A stretch of DNA of 64,000 nucleotides. Source: Beta vulgaris subsp. vulgaris. Taxonomy: Eukaryota > Streptophyta > Magnoliopsida > Caryophyllales > Amaranthaceae. The first letter of the stretch is position 1. Every line of letters begins with the position of its first letter. Position numbers and translations under genes: made by a program. The notes under the pieces are model-generated. The model was not told the origin of the DNA. It did no database searches and saw nothing but the letters and a program-made list of their open reading frames with translations. Where the stretch lies: contig NC_079202.1 in the NCBI RefSeq assembly GCF_026745355.1, positions 52,990,709-53,054,708 on the forward strand, read 5' to 3'. Below are positions 41,849-53,785 of this stretch, in pieces.

Positions 41849-44800
41849 TCATAATGTGGACCCGACCAGATCACTGATTAACCCCTTTAACCAGATTCCC
41901 TTCTTAGCTGCTTCTGTCAAGGCCATATACTTTGCCTCGGTAGTAGACAAAGTCAATGTAGGGTGCAAAGTCGCTTTCCAACTCACAACAGAACCACCAA
42001 GAGTGAATACATAACTAGTCATAGATCTCCTACCATCCACATCTTTAGCATAATCAGAATATCCTGCAACTAAACATGACATATCACCTTCGTACTTAAA
42101 TAGGACCAACATCTAATGTACCTCTAAGATAACGAAATTAAAGATCCTCTTAACTGTCTGCCAATGCTCCTTACCAGGATCACCCATGAACCTACTAACA
42201 ACACTGACTGCATGTATGTGCAAAGATCCGGCCTAGTGCAAACCATAGCATACATCAAGCTCCTTATTGCACTAGCATACGGAACTCGACTCATGTACTT
42301 CTTCTCCTCAGCAGACTTAGGTGCAAATGCAACGGACAAATGACTATTTGCAGCACTTGGAGTATCTATAGGTTTTGTTGTTGACATGCCAAACCTTGAC
42401 AATATCTTCTCAATATAGCCTTTCTGTGACAAGAAAAGCTTCTTCTGATCCCCCTCCCTATAAATCTCCATACCCAATATCTTCTTTGCTGCACCCAAAT
42501 CCTTCATTTCAAATTCAGCACTAAGAAGTTCCTTTAACCTCTGAACATCAGCAACTATCAACATATCATCTACATATAACACTAAGTAAATGAAAGATCC
42601 ATCTGTCAGCTTGTTGTGATACACACAACAATCATATGGACTCCTGTTGTAGCCTAACTTTATCATATAGCTATCAAATTTCTTGTACCGCTGCCTCGGA
42701 GACTACTTTAGCCCATGTAAGGACTTCTTCAACTTGAAAACACAGTTTTCATTCCCTGGAACTCATCTGGTTGAGCCATGTATATCTCCTCATCCAACTC
42801 TCCATGTAGAAAAGCTTTTTTACATCTAGCTACTCAAGCTCAAAATCCTGATGTGCAACTATTGCTAGTAGCACCCTGATGGAAGTATGTCTAACTACAG
42901 GTGAAAATATCTCATTGTAGTCTACACCCTCCCTTTGTGTGAACTCTCTTGCAACCAGTCGAGCCTTACACTTGACCTCCTTTGCAGATGTTATCCCCTC
43001 CTTTTTCTTGAAAACCCATTTACAAGTAACAATTTTTCTCCCTGGAGGCTTAGGCACAAGCTCCCAAGTCTCGTTCTTATGAAGTGATTCCATCTCATCC
43101 CCCATTGCAGCAAGCCAATGGGTAGACTTTGTACATGTAACTGATTCCTTATATATGGATGACTCATAGACATCCACCTCCTCAGCAACCTGTAGTTCAT
43201 AAGTCACCATATCTTCAAAACCATACATGTTTGGGGGTTTCCCAAATTTTGTCCTTATAGGATGCTCCCGAGCCAGGCTAGGCGCCTCTTCACTTGGTAT
43301 TGAAGATGGTGATTATTTAGAAATAATGTGTTGATAATCATCACTCTCATCATGAGTGACTTGCTGCTCCACCTGTTTATCGACACTACTACTATCTCAC
43401 ACAACAATAGATTTCACAGTAGGATTAAACATAGAATTTTCATTAAAGACAACATTTCTACTCAGTATAACCCAACTCTCAGACGGAGACCAAATTCTAT
43501 AACCCTTTACTTCATCCTCATAACCCACAAACACTCCCTTTTAATCCCTTGGTTCCAACTTACCCTCATTTACATGATAATAAACATTACAACCAAAAAC
43601 TCGTATATCTGAGTAATCTGCAGGCTTACCTAACCACATCTCATATGGTGTTTTGAGATTGATCCCAGATTGAGGCCCACGGTTGATCAGATAACATGTT
43701 GTACTGACGGTTTCTCCCCAAAAGTATCTGATTCATTCGTTCTACTGAACCATTTTGTTGTGGTGTATTTCTGACAGTGTGATACCTAGCAATCCCTTCA
43801 TTCTAGCAGAACTCTTCGAACTCAGACAGACAAAATTCCATATCATTATCAGTTCATAGCCTTTTGATCTTCTTTCCAGTTTGATTTTACACCAATGCCT
43901 TCCACTGCTTGAAATTATTGAAAGCTTCACCTTTTAACTTCATGACAATTATTAACCAAGTAATTCTTAAAAAATCATCTATGAAAGATACAAAATACAT
44001 GTGACCTCCCAAAGACTCCACGCGTGAAGGACCCCAATAATCAGAGTGGATATAATCTAGAGTACCTTTTGTTCTATGAATGCTCTTAGGAAACTTGCTA
44101 CGAGTAGTTTTCCAAAGACACAATGCTCACAAAACTCCAGGTTGGTGACCTTATGGCCACCTAGAAGATCAGCCTTGGAGAGGATTTGCATCCCTCTCTC
44201 ACTCATATGCCCAAGTCTCATGTGTCATAGCTTGGTCATATCCTCTTTTTGAATTTCAGACACGATGCAACAGCAGCTGAACCTGAGAGAGTAGAACCCT
44301 GCAAAACATACAAGGACCACACTTGACCCCTTCAAAACATCCTCTGAACCTTTGCAGACATACACAACTCCACCCCCATCTCTGAAACTGAACCCCTTAC
44401 TGTCTAACAAACTAAGTGAAATCAGTTTCTTGGTCATCTGTGGAACATGCCTAACTTTATTCAAAGTGCAGAATGTACCATCATGTGTCCGGATCTTGAT
44501 AGAGCATATTCCAATTGTCTTACAAACTGCATTGTTAGCCATTGAAATATTACCCCCATCTACCTGCTCATAAGTAGTAAACCACTCCCTACGATGACTC
44601 ATATAATACGACGCTCCAGAATGAAGAACCCACACATCATTACAATATGTTTTCTCATTATCAACTAGAGCAAGATCATCCTCGGAATTCGAATTTTCCG
44701 CTTCACCAAACCCATATTTATTCTCCTGATGCTTCTTTTCAGGACATTCCTTTTTCCAATGCCCCTTTTCCTTACAGTAATTACAAACATCATTAGGTTT

Positions 44801-45500
44801 AGGACCCCCTTTAGAATTTTCAGATTTCTTTAGATTCTTTTTACCACGTCCCTTACCACTACTACTGGCCACTAATCCAGAAGCCTGATTATTTGTACTT
44901 GTACTACCAGATGTCTTATGGTGCAATTTCCTAGTATGAAGAGATGATCTAACCTCTTCTAGGGACACAGAATCTTTACCGACAATGAAAGATTGCACAA
45001 AATTTTCATATGATAATGGTAAAGAAACAAGTAGAATTAAAGGACATCCTCATCCTCCACCTTAACATCAATATTACGCAATTCTAGCAAAATTGTATTT
45101 AATGATCTAGGTGATCTCTAAGAGGCATACCTTCCTGCATTCACAGGTTGAACAGATGTTGCTTCAAAAGCAACTTATTGGTTAGAGATGTTGTCATTTT
45201 CAAACTCTCTAATTTCAACCACAGACCAAATGAGGTTTCCTCCTCCGCGACTTCAGTGATTATATCATCAGCCAAACACAACATAATCGTTGAATGAGTC
45301 TTCTCCTCCAGAGTGGTCATCTCAGCGGTAACTGAATCTGTTGACTTCTTCATCAACAGTGCCGACAACCCATGTTGCTTCAGTAAAGCCGCATATTGAT
45401 TTGCCACAGACTAAAACTATTCCTCCTAGTGAATTTATCAATCTTGACATTCATCCCAAATATCTTTCTCACACAGATCGAACACGAAGCTCTTGATACC
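41849..45500 (-). pseudogene. Tork-like Copia polyprotein, broken
   Basis: Minus-strand pieces in order: gag N-terminus (about 45407-45141), gag zinc knuckle C-x2-C-x4-H-x4-C (about 44740-44790), protease (about 44600-44640), integrase with an H-S-D-Y-W-G-P core (about 44040) and the rest to 43560. RT follows in two frames (43228-42830 and 42666-42124, Y-V-D-D at about 42570), then RNase H (42112-41849). At least six frame breaks separate them. The protease active site reads L-H-S-G-A-S, so the catalytic Asp of D-S-G has become His. This copy could not mature even if the frames were whole. Confidence 0.85.
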
Positions 45501-45504
45501 AATT

Positions 45505-45976
45505 TGTTATAACGGACGTGAAAAACAATAATGAATGTAAAACAATGAAAAACAAACAACAGATTTACGTGGTTCACCAATTTGGCTACGTCCACAGGCA
45601 GAGAGAGATAATATTTTATTATGTGAGGAAAACCAGATTACAGAGAGAATTAGACTAAATTCGTAGTCTGAAACAATTAGGTAAAATAACCTATTTATAC
45701 CCCCATCTGAATAATGGGCCACCACCCGATCGAGTCGAGCGACATCCGCCCAATCGGGCAGTAATTACTAATCCCAGAATTGTTGCGGGCCCGATAGGGC
45801 GACCTTGCCTGGACGTTGTTCGCTAAGTGCGCCCGATCGGGCGAGCAGGCCCGATAGCATCAGGCGGTCTCCTTAAACCATCTGTTGACGAAATTGTCTC
45901 GGGCCCGATCGGGCGGCACTCCTAAACACCCTTTTGACGCATTTCATCAAACATATTCAAGGCACTTATTATTACA
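45505..45976 (-). repeat. 5' LTR of Tork-like element
   Basis: 472 bp, partner of 41008-41498 with the same GCCCGATCGGGC words; lacks about 20 bp present in the other LTR near 41215-41235. Confidence 0.88.
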
Positions 45977-45981
45977 TTAGG

Positions 45982-47250
45982 CATCTTAGATTCGATGGTA
46001 ACCCTCAAATATAACATAACTCAAGGTTGTTTGACCCGAATTCAACTTGGCTCGAAACCTTAATGAGCATGAGTTCAGCAATTCTCAACTCGTCTTAAGC
46101 AGCTCAATAACTTTTGTTTTTTAATATATTTTTTTAAGGAAATTTTATATTATATAAAAATTTATTAACATAAGTAATGAATGAACCAAGCCACCCAAAC
46201 TGTTGAAACCCATTGAAATTAAAGTCCACTTGTGAGTGTCCCACATTGGAGAAAGAGGAGAGAGTAAACCACTTTATAAGATGAGGAGTTACTCCTCCTA
46301 TCACCAATTGGTTTTAGAATGGAACCTCCTAGCTAGCTTGTAAGTGGGTTAAACTCTCCTCCTCTTTATTGGGTTGCCTGACCCATTTTCATATAATCTA
46401 AAAATTAACACAAACAATCTTCACGGTCACTCAAAATATTTAGGGGAAAATGTTGATTATTCTTGAACCTCAAAGAAAACATACAAAGGAGCTAAAATCA
46501 GTCATTTACCATGACAGAAACTCCCTCACTTGGTAAAAGTATCATATTTTCGTTTCTAATGTTGGAATGTGCTACCTACTTGCTAGCTTATAATGATCAA
46601 TTTACCTTTTTTTGCTAGCTGATGCAAAACAATATGTACATGTTGCGTTCTTTTTCCTTTACTCGCTAGTAGGGGTGCTAATTAAGTTGAGCGATTCGCA
46701 AGTAGTTCGAATTCGAATCGCAATAACTAATCTTAATAAGCACGAGTTGAGCAACGGCCTAACGAGTTACAAGTACCACTCGAGCATGATTAAATGATTT
46801 TTGTGTCGAGTCCAACTGAGTTTAATTTGCTTGCGATCAACTCGCTCGATTAGCGACCCTAAATTATTTCTGGTGCATAATTATCCAATGGTTAGATGCA
46901 TCAACTAGTATTGATTGGACTTGTGACCCAAGATGAGGTCTTGTATTTTTTTTCTTTATAGTGAAACTTTAATACTTCTTATATTTCGCAATAAGTAAAA
47001 GTGAAAGTGGGAAAAATCAAGAAATTTAGCGAGAAAAAGTTAGGACACTAACAAAGTAATTAAGGTGATCAAAGGAGTGAACCAAAAAAATAGTTACCCC
47101 TCTACTTTTGTAGTGTCATATATGTAATGAAAATTAAATTTTTGTCTTTTCAAGTTTGGAATCATATTGTGATATTTTCATACAAGAAAATTAAAGTGTA
47201 TCATCATTGAATGAAGTATATTATTGAATGTATCATCATTGAATGAAATA
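45982..47250. other. Unit B block matching 13465-13890 and 15771-16390
   Basis: No gene. It runs straight across the point where unit A holds the CACTA-type insertion (46604). It is interrupted only by the small solo LTR at 46201-46410. Confidence 0.6.
46201..46410 (+). mobile_element. Solo LTR of a TRIM family
   Basis: 210 bp, TGTTGAAACCC to AAATTAACA, with perfect target duplication CAAAC (46196-46200 and 46411-46415). Unit A has the empty site CACCCAAGCAATCC near 13692. Its middle (GTGAGTGTCCCACATTG, GGTTTTA-GGAACCTCCT) is clearly related to the TRIM LTRs at 33163-34218. It is thus a related member reduced by LTR-LTR recombination. Confidence 0.85.
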
Positions 47251-47252
47251 TA

Positions 47253-47749
47253 CTCCCTCCGTCCCATAATATAATGCTTACTTCTCATTTTTCACGGGAA
47301 TTAAGGAAAATGGAATGAGTGGTAGAATTTCCAAAAAATATATTTATTAAAGTGCTTTTTTGATACTTTTGTATTGAAACTAGGCCTGGCAAAAGCTGAC
47401 CCAACCCGATAACCCGACCCGAACCCGACCTGAAAATAGCGGGTTTGGGTTGAGGTTTTCAACCTGATTAGTTAAATGGGTCGACCTGAACCCGACCTGA
47501 AAGTTAAATGGGTCAGGTTCAGGTCGAATTTTCTGACCTGACAATGACCCGCCTGACCCGAATTCTTGAACTAAAAAAAAAAGAATATTGGTGTTTGCCA
47601 CTTGCGCAACCCAAAAGATTTACCAGCCCAAAAAATTTCCCCAGCCTAATAACTAAATTTCTAACACTCTTTCTCTTTCTCAGTCTCCTAACTCCTAACC
47701 CTAAAAGATTTCACCAGCCCCTTTCTTTCTCAACTCTCATTCTCTCTCT

Positions 47750-47783
<34 letters not shown>

Positions 47784-49428
47784 ACCCTAATTTCTAACGC
47801 CTCTCTCTCTCATGGTGAAATTTCTCAGTCTTTTACTCTCTCTCTCAGTCTTCTTCGATGCTCTTCTTCAACATTTAATTTTCTTCGTCTCGCAAAGTCG
47901 CAATAAGTCTCTCAATTTCGTCTTGAAAAGTCGCAATTACGTTGCTCTTCTTCAAGGTATTCTTCTTTTGTCAATTTTTTTTTCTTATTTTGTCCTTTAT
48001 TTTCTTATTCTCATTTATTTTCTTTCGTTTTTTTTTTGCTATTTTCTGTTATTTATGTGATTTTCGTATTTTGACCCTTTTTTTCGTATTTTGTCATTTA
48101 TTTTCTGTTATTTATGTGATTTTCATATTTTGTCTTTCATTGTTTTTGTATTTTCTCATTTAGTATTCTATGTTATTTTCTGTTTAGTATTCTGTTTTTT
48201 TTTTGTTTAATTTTCTATTTTTATTGTTTAATGTTCTATTTTTTTCCTATTTAATGTCTGCATGTCATTTATTTTCTGTTTAATTTTTTATGCTATTTTT
48301 CTGTTTCATGTTATTTTTCTATATTATTTTCTATTTTTCCTACCAATTAGTATTAATGTTCTTTTTTTTTGTTTAATTTTCTGTTTTTTTTTGTTTAATT
48401 CTCTGTTTAATGTTCTGTTATTCATTTTCTGTTTAATTTTCTTATTCTATTTTTCTGTTTAATTTTTTGTTTAATGTTCTGTTATTTATTTCTGTTTAAT
48501 TTTTCTATGCTGTTTTTCCAGTTTAATGTTATTTATTTTCTGTTTAATTTTTTTATGCTATTTTTCCTACCAATTAGTATTAATGTTCTTTTTTTATTTC
48601 CTATTTTCTCATCAGAGGCAGAGGAGGAGATTGACTCCACTCCTACAAATGTTGTGAAACCTCAACAATGTTTGTTTGAGATGTGGACTTGTGGTTGTAT
48701 AAGTCTAAAACAATAAGGATACTTTAATGTTGTTTTATGTTATAAAACTTTGCTAAATTGGTTTGTAATATTGCCAAGTATGAATTTTGGTTAGCTAGAA
48801 CTTGGTAGAAGTACTTGATATTGCCAAGTATAAACTTGGTTAGCTAATAGCCTAATACTTTGATGAAATTTCAAGGCCCAAATGCCAAGTGCCAATTATG
48901 AACTATGTAATTGTTTTTAAAAAAAATCAGGTTATATGGGTCGGGTCAACCTGAAAAAACCAGGTTAAACAGTAGGTTCAGGTTGACCCATTTACAACCC
49001 GTTTAAAAAAAATCAGGTCAAACAGATCAGGTCAGGTTGACCCGATAATTTTCAGATCAGGTTAGGGTTGATGATATTGACCCGAAAATTAAAACAGATC
49101 AGGTTCAGGTTGGGGGGGTTTCAACCCATTTTCACTTGACCCGAACACGAACCCGACCCAACCCGACATGATTGACAGGCCTAATTGAAACTAGTTATTT
49201 ATTTTCTTTTTCCTTTAAATAAAATCAAAAGGAAATAAATGTTCCTTGGAATGGTGTAAAGCAATAAATGAGGTCACATGTTTTGAGAGAAAAGTAAGGG
49301 TATTTTGGAAAGTTTGTGTAGAAATTAAGGATAATTTATTCCAAATAAATTGACAAAAAAGAAAATAGGCACAACATTTTGGGACATCAAAAAAGGAATG
49401 TAAGCACTATATTATGGGACGGAGGGAG
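47253..49428. mobile_element. Stowaway/mariner MITE carrying a nested hAT
   Basis: Terminal inverted repeats CTCCCTCCGTCCCATAATA and its complement TATTATGGGACGGAGGGAG, flanked by TA on both sides. Without the inner hAT it would be about 365 bp. Unit A has no such insertion. It lies in the synthase B upstream region, its right end 496 bp before the ATG. Confidence 0.9.
47381..49183. mobile_element. Non-autonomous hAT element
   Basis: 1803 bp with termini TAGGCCTGGCAA and TTGACAGGCCTA and a perfect 8-bp target duplication ATTGAAAC (47373-47380 and 49184-49191) inside the Stowaway. Subterminal regions are full of AACCCGACC / GGTCAGGTT words, likely transposase binding sites. The interior has a CT-rich leader-like stretch with (TC)n at 47740-47780 and a very T-rich region built on CTGTTTAATTTT (48060-48600). 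A short exon-like piece near 48615-48710 has E-A-E-E-E-I-D at its start, reminiscent of the segment before the BED finger of hAT transposases. No transposase remains. Confidence 0.88.
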
Positions 49429-49780
49429 TACTTCGTTCTGATATTTTTCTCTTTTCAGGTTTTTTATTGTCGTATTTATTTGGTTTAGTTCATAACACTA
49501 GGCCATAGTAGCTCATAATAATATTCAATCTTGTCATGCTATACTTAGAATAGTAAGTAGTAACTGGTCAATTCATACATCCAATGAAATCTGATTGGTG
49601 CTACACTCACTTAATTAGTCTCTTTGCTTGAATTTTATGCATGCATGCATCACACATAACCAAGAATTTTCAAACAGCTCACTGTCTAACAACCTTAAGA
49701 GGAAAATAAACAAATAAAATATCCCAAAAATATATAAGGAAATTAATATGTTTTGTTTTTTTGCCAATTCATTCAAAGTT

Positions 49781-49923
49781 ACCTACTACAAATTAAATCG
49801 ATGAGCCCTATATAAACCCTAAGCCTCCAACCATTTTACTCAGGCTCTCACACTCCAAACATACAACTCTAAGATAAAACATAAGTATTACTTAGTTTTA
49901 TCACTAAAAATCCTGTCAAAGAA
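49781..49923 (+). promoter_or_regulatory. Core promoter and 5' leader of synthase B
   Basis: TATA box TATATAAA at 49809-49816 and ACCTACTA at 49781-49788, with the same spacing to the ATG as in copy A. The leader differs from copy A at only a few bases. The sequence beyond 49430 is replaced by the Stowaway/hAT insertion. Confidence 0.6.
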
Positions 49924-52192
49924 ATGGCCACCCCATCTGTTCAAGAAATCCGTGATGCTCAAAGATCCAATGGTCCAGCCACCATACTAGCCATTGGAAC
50001 TGCCAACCCCGCCAATGAAATGTACCAAGCTGAGTATCCGGATTTTTACTTCCGAGTTACCAAGAGCGAGCACATGAAAGAACTTAAACAAAAATTTAAG
50101 CGCATGTGTAAGTATTTTCTCTAATCTTTTCTTTTTGTATACATGTTCTTTTTTTGGTTAACTGGAGCAATATATTAAGAAGGGCTAATAGAGTTTAGTA
50201 CGTACAAATCAAGGGACATTAGTAGTTAGGCTTAGAGGCCCTATATTACAACATATACATAATTGTTCAAAAATAATATCTTCACGAGCAACGTTAAGTT
50301 TCTTCCAAGGTGACTTTGAAAAATTGTGGAATACGTTGGTAGACATATTTATATGTTTGTATATAAGGGAGGATCAAGGATTTTGAAATTGGAGGTCTTA
50401 ATTAAACCAAACAAATATACAATGATCATAATACATAAATGATAAGTTGAGTTTTGACCATAACAAAAAAAAAAAAACTTTATATTATTTGAGTCCTTTA
50501 TTAGAGATACCTTCATCATATCGATATTTTCATACTATTTCCAATTTATTGTATTGAAGTTAATGTTGTGAGAAAAAAAAAAGTATAATGATAAGGTAAA
50601 TATAATAGTAGACGATTGGTAGGACGATTCTTATAAAAAAAAACAGGAAAAAAATGTGCGGAAACTAATAAGGGACAATTTTAAAAGGAAAATGAGAGAA
50701 TTAATTGTTATATTACAAAAAGATGGTTAAAATTAGAGCTAAAATCTTCAAAAATAATAGAATGAAGATTTCAAATAGAAAAAAAATGTTAAAATAGAAA
50801 AAAAGAAAACAACAAGTATAAAGTAATATAGAAAAACAAAGTTCATCAAGTAGAGAAGAAACAAAATGAAATAGAAAGCTGAAAATGGTTTTTAGGTGAT
50901 CCAACCGCGCAAAAATTTAGCGCATGCAAGAGGTTGGTAGATAGTTGACCACTAAAGCAACTCGCGTATTGTTGTATAAAAGTGTGGATACTAAATTTAA
51001 ACAGTAATTTTTATTACGTTAATATAAAGGAACTGATTTTTTTTTGTGCGGCCACCCAGACCCTTAATAGGTCCCCCTCTCTTTGTATATATGTTAGATT
51101 AAACGATATATTGACAATATATAGCATCACTTGACGTATATATGATAGACAAGTGAAACAATTATTTACTAATAGATGATAATACTACGTACAGGTGACA
51201 ATTCGATGATCAAGAAGCGTTACATGCATGTAACAGAGGAGTTGCTAGAAGAGAACCCACACTTGTGCGACTTTAACGCCTCATCGTTGGATACTCGTCA
51301 AGACATTCTCGCAACTGAAGTGCCAAAACTCGGAAAAGAGGCAGCTGTTAAGGCCATCAAAGAATGGGGGCAACCAAAGTCTAAGATCACCCACGTAATC
51401 TTTTGCACCACTTCTGGTGTAGACATGCCTGGAGCTGATTACCAACTTACTAAATTACTTGGCCTTCGACCCTCCGTGAAGCGATTTATGCTTTACCAAC
51501 AAGGCTGCTATGCTGGTGGTACCGTCCTTCGTTTAGCGAAAGACATCGCCGAGAACAACCGAGGAGCCCGTGTGTTGGTTGTGTGTGCTGAGATCACAAT
51601 CATCTGCTTCCGTGGGCCTACTCAAATCCACTTAGACTCCATGGTTGGTCAGGCACTTTTTGGTGATGGAGCTGGAGCTGTGATCGTAGGTGCTGATCCA
51701 GATGAGTCCATTGAGCGACCCATCTTCCAACTGGTGTGGGCCGCTCAAACTATACTCCCCGGCTCAGAAGGTGCCATCGATGGGCACCTTCGAGAAGTCG
51801 GACTTACTTTCCACTTATTGAAGGATGTACCAGGTCTTATCTCTAAGAATATTGAGAAGGCCTTGGTTGAGGCATTCCAACCTATTGGGATTGATGATTG
51901 GAACTCCATTTTTTGGGTGGCTCACCCTGGTGGCCGGGCGATTCTAGACGACGTCGAATCGAAGCTCGGGCTTAAGGAGGATAAACTTAAAACAACTCGA
52001 CATGTACTTAGCGAGTATGGAAATATGTCGAGTGCTTGTGTTTTGTTTATCTTGGATGAGATGAGGAAGAGGGCAATGAAGGAAGGAATGGCTACCACAG
52101 GGGAAGGGTTAGAATGGGGTGTTTTGTTTGGATTTGGACCTGGCTTGACTGTTGAAACCGTTATGCTCCATAGCGTACCTACAGCCAACTAA
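49924..52192 (+). CDS. CHS: Type III polyketide synthase, chalcone synthase-like, copy B
   Basis: Exons 49924-50107 and 51195-52192, the same phase-1 intron within Cys62 and 393 residues. All catalytic residues of copy A are present, as are the unusual Cys199 and Asn64. It differs from copy A by four residues: N295D, E314D, T356M and I391T, none of them at a known catalytic position. By eye exon 1 and the first 625 bp of exon 2 are identical to copy A. The last 373 bp hold 16 substitutions, while the intron and 3' flank differ by many substitutions and indels. It is expected to make the same product as A; expression may differ because of the upstream insertion. Confidence 0.93.
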
Positions 52193-53490
52193 GTGGGACT
52201 CTAGCCATTATTAGCCAACAAGTTCGCTCTAGAATAGGGCCAACCTAAAACATCATCGTATATGTTATGCTTAATTCTATTTTTTGTTTTATAAATATTG
52301 ATTTCCTAAGCAAGGTAGCTCAAATAATTGATGAATGTAAGAGCTTAAGGTGATAGAATAATGTATCTACATGTTCTCTTGCGCAATAATATTATTGTAG
52401 AAGAAATTTCATGAATAAGTTTTTAAAGTTTGGAGTTTGTGATCTATAGAGATGTTTAATGTTGCACTTGTGCGTTGAATATGTTTTTGAGTTGTTGAGA
52501 TATTGAACTTTGGTACAATCTTTTCTGCAGTCAATATTACACTTGGAAAAATGTATAAGATGTATGATTCACATTTGTTTTAGTTGAAAATCTGATGTAT
52601 AAACAACGTTAGTTTCAGAAAATAATAAGTCAATAAGGTGATTAGTGACTATAGCATTTTGGTATCGATATTAACGTGTACTTCCAGTCGAGCACTGCTT
52701 ATAAAAGTAATAAAAACTGTATGGGGTACGTACCCAAGTCTGCTATATGTACGACATGAATCTTTTAGTACGCAACCTCATTCTGGTGAGCCATACCATT
52801 CCTAATGATTGTTCCAGATTGCACTCTCGGCTACTGAAAATGACAAAATAGGGAATCTTTCCTCCAATCAAACTCATCTCAGTTGTACACGTGTCAACAA
52901 ATTACGTATCATGTCAAATACTCCTATAGATAATCAAATGGTACTATTCTGCAGGTACATTCTGAATACCACTTTCTCTTTGTATCTCTCTCTAAATTCT
53001 TCACGGACACATAATGACTTGAGCGTTGCAAGGGGTTTCCTCGCATCCCCGAGGATAGTTTACGTTTGCTCTCTTGCAGCCTTCCATTCTTGGACACCGC
53101 ACAATTATTGATGAACATCTCAGAGGTCCTCGACCTTTTCAACACCGAAACAAAAACAGCTCAGAATTCCCATTTAGCTATCTTTATAAATAAACTAGAT
53201 ACAATATATGACAAATTTATGATTAAAATACTATAAAAGTTGATAAAATGGGCCTAAATTGCACTCACAATCAGAAGAAAAAAGATCACTTGTAAGATTA
53301 AAGGAGATTTCATTTTAAATTCATATGGCAATAGGAAGAGTAGTAGCGTCTTCAACTTACGAGCGAAATACAGGGGGCATTAAATTAAGCAGCCTCAATC
53401 AGTGACGAATCTTTGACCAAAAACTTAAGAGACCAAGTTTTTTGCGCCTAAATAGTATATTAATAGTTGAGCTCTTAACCAATACAACAT
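52193..53490. other. 3' region of synthase B and unit end
   Basis: 52193-52715 is the diverged counterpart of the copy A 3' flank. Beyond that, 52980-53130 contains GACTTGAGCGTTGCAAGGG and a CT-rich stretch like the U5 part of many plant LTRs, so a decayed LTR fragment is possible. 53300-53345 resembles 32485-32530. No gene seen. Confidence 0.45.
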
Positions 53491-53512
53491 ATGTATTATA
53501 TATATCCAATAT

Positions 53513-53646
53513 TTTTTTTTGATCCATATGAGTCACGAAGGCGGTACAAAGTACAAAGAAGGGGAGAGGTGGGGGGATTCGAACCTGTGATCTATCGCTC
53601 ACAACACCTCAATCTTAATCACTAGGCCAAGACATCCTTGATTAAT
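53513..53646 (-). mobile_element. tRNA-derived SINE
   Basis: On the minus strand it begins GATGTCTTGGCCTAGTG (RNA polymerase III box A type TGGCCTAGTG). About 45 bases later it has box B GGTTCGAATCC and it ends in an A-run (T-run at 53512-53520). A 19-bp target duplication with one mismatch flanks it: 53494-53512 and 53647-53665 (TATTATATAT(A/G)TCCAATAT). This is a retroposed SINE, not a tRNA gene, because it cannot form the full cloverleaf. Confidence 0.85.
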
Positions 53647-53785
53647 TATTATATATGTCCAATATGACACTATAAATTATCATGGGCCATACCCCTACAC
53701 CTCCAACTATAATTTCCCCTTATCTCAATTAATGTTGATTACTACTTAGAAGAGTTTGTCTTGTAAGAGACCGCCTACTTTTAAA

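Larger units (their letters stand above)
41008..45976 (-). mobile_element. Decayed Tork/Tnt1-like Copia retrotransposon
   Basis: About 5.0 kb on the minus strand with LTRs of 491 and 472 bp, both starting TGTTATAACGGACGTG and ending TTACA in plus-strand reading. Target duplication TTAGG at 41003-41007 and 45977-45981; unit A has the empty site (TATCTTAGGCATC near 13465). The minus-strand primer site TGGTATCAAGAGC adjoins the LTR at 45505. The order gag-CCHC-protease-integrase-RT-RNase H identifies Copia; wording of the protease and RT is Tnt1/Tork-like. The LTRs differ by many substitutions and a roughly 20-bp indel, so it is older than the gag-only element. Confidence 0.9.

Noticed and set aside
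47508..48716. Several Phe/Leu-rich frames resembling small membrane proteins
   Set aside because: They lie in (TC)n and T-rich low-complexity sequence of a non-autonomous hAT; hydrophobicity follows from T-rich codons.
53513..53646. Candidate tRNA gene because of GGTTCGAATCC
   Set aside because: The flanking 19-bp duplication, A-tail and missing acceptor pairing show a SINE.
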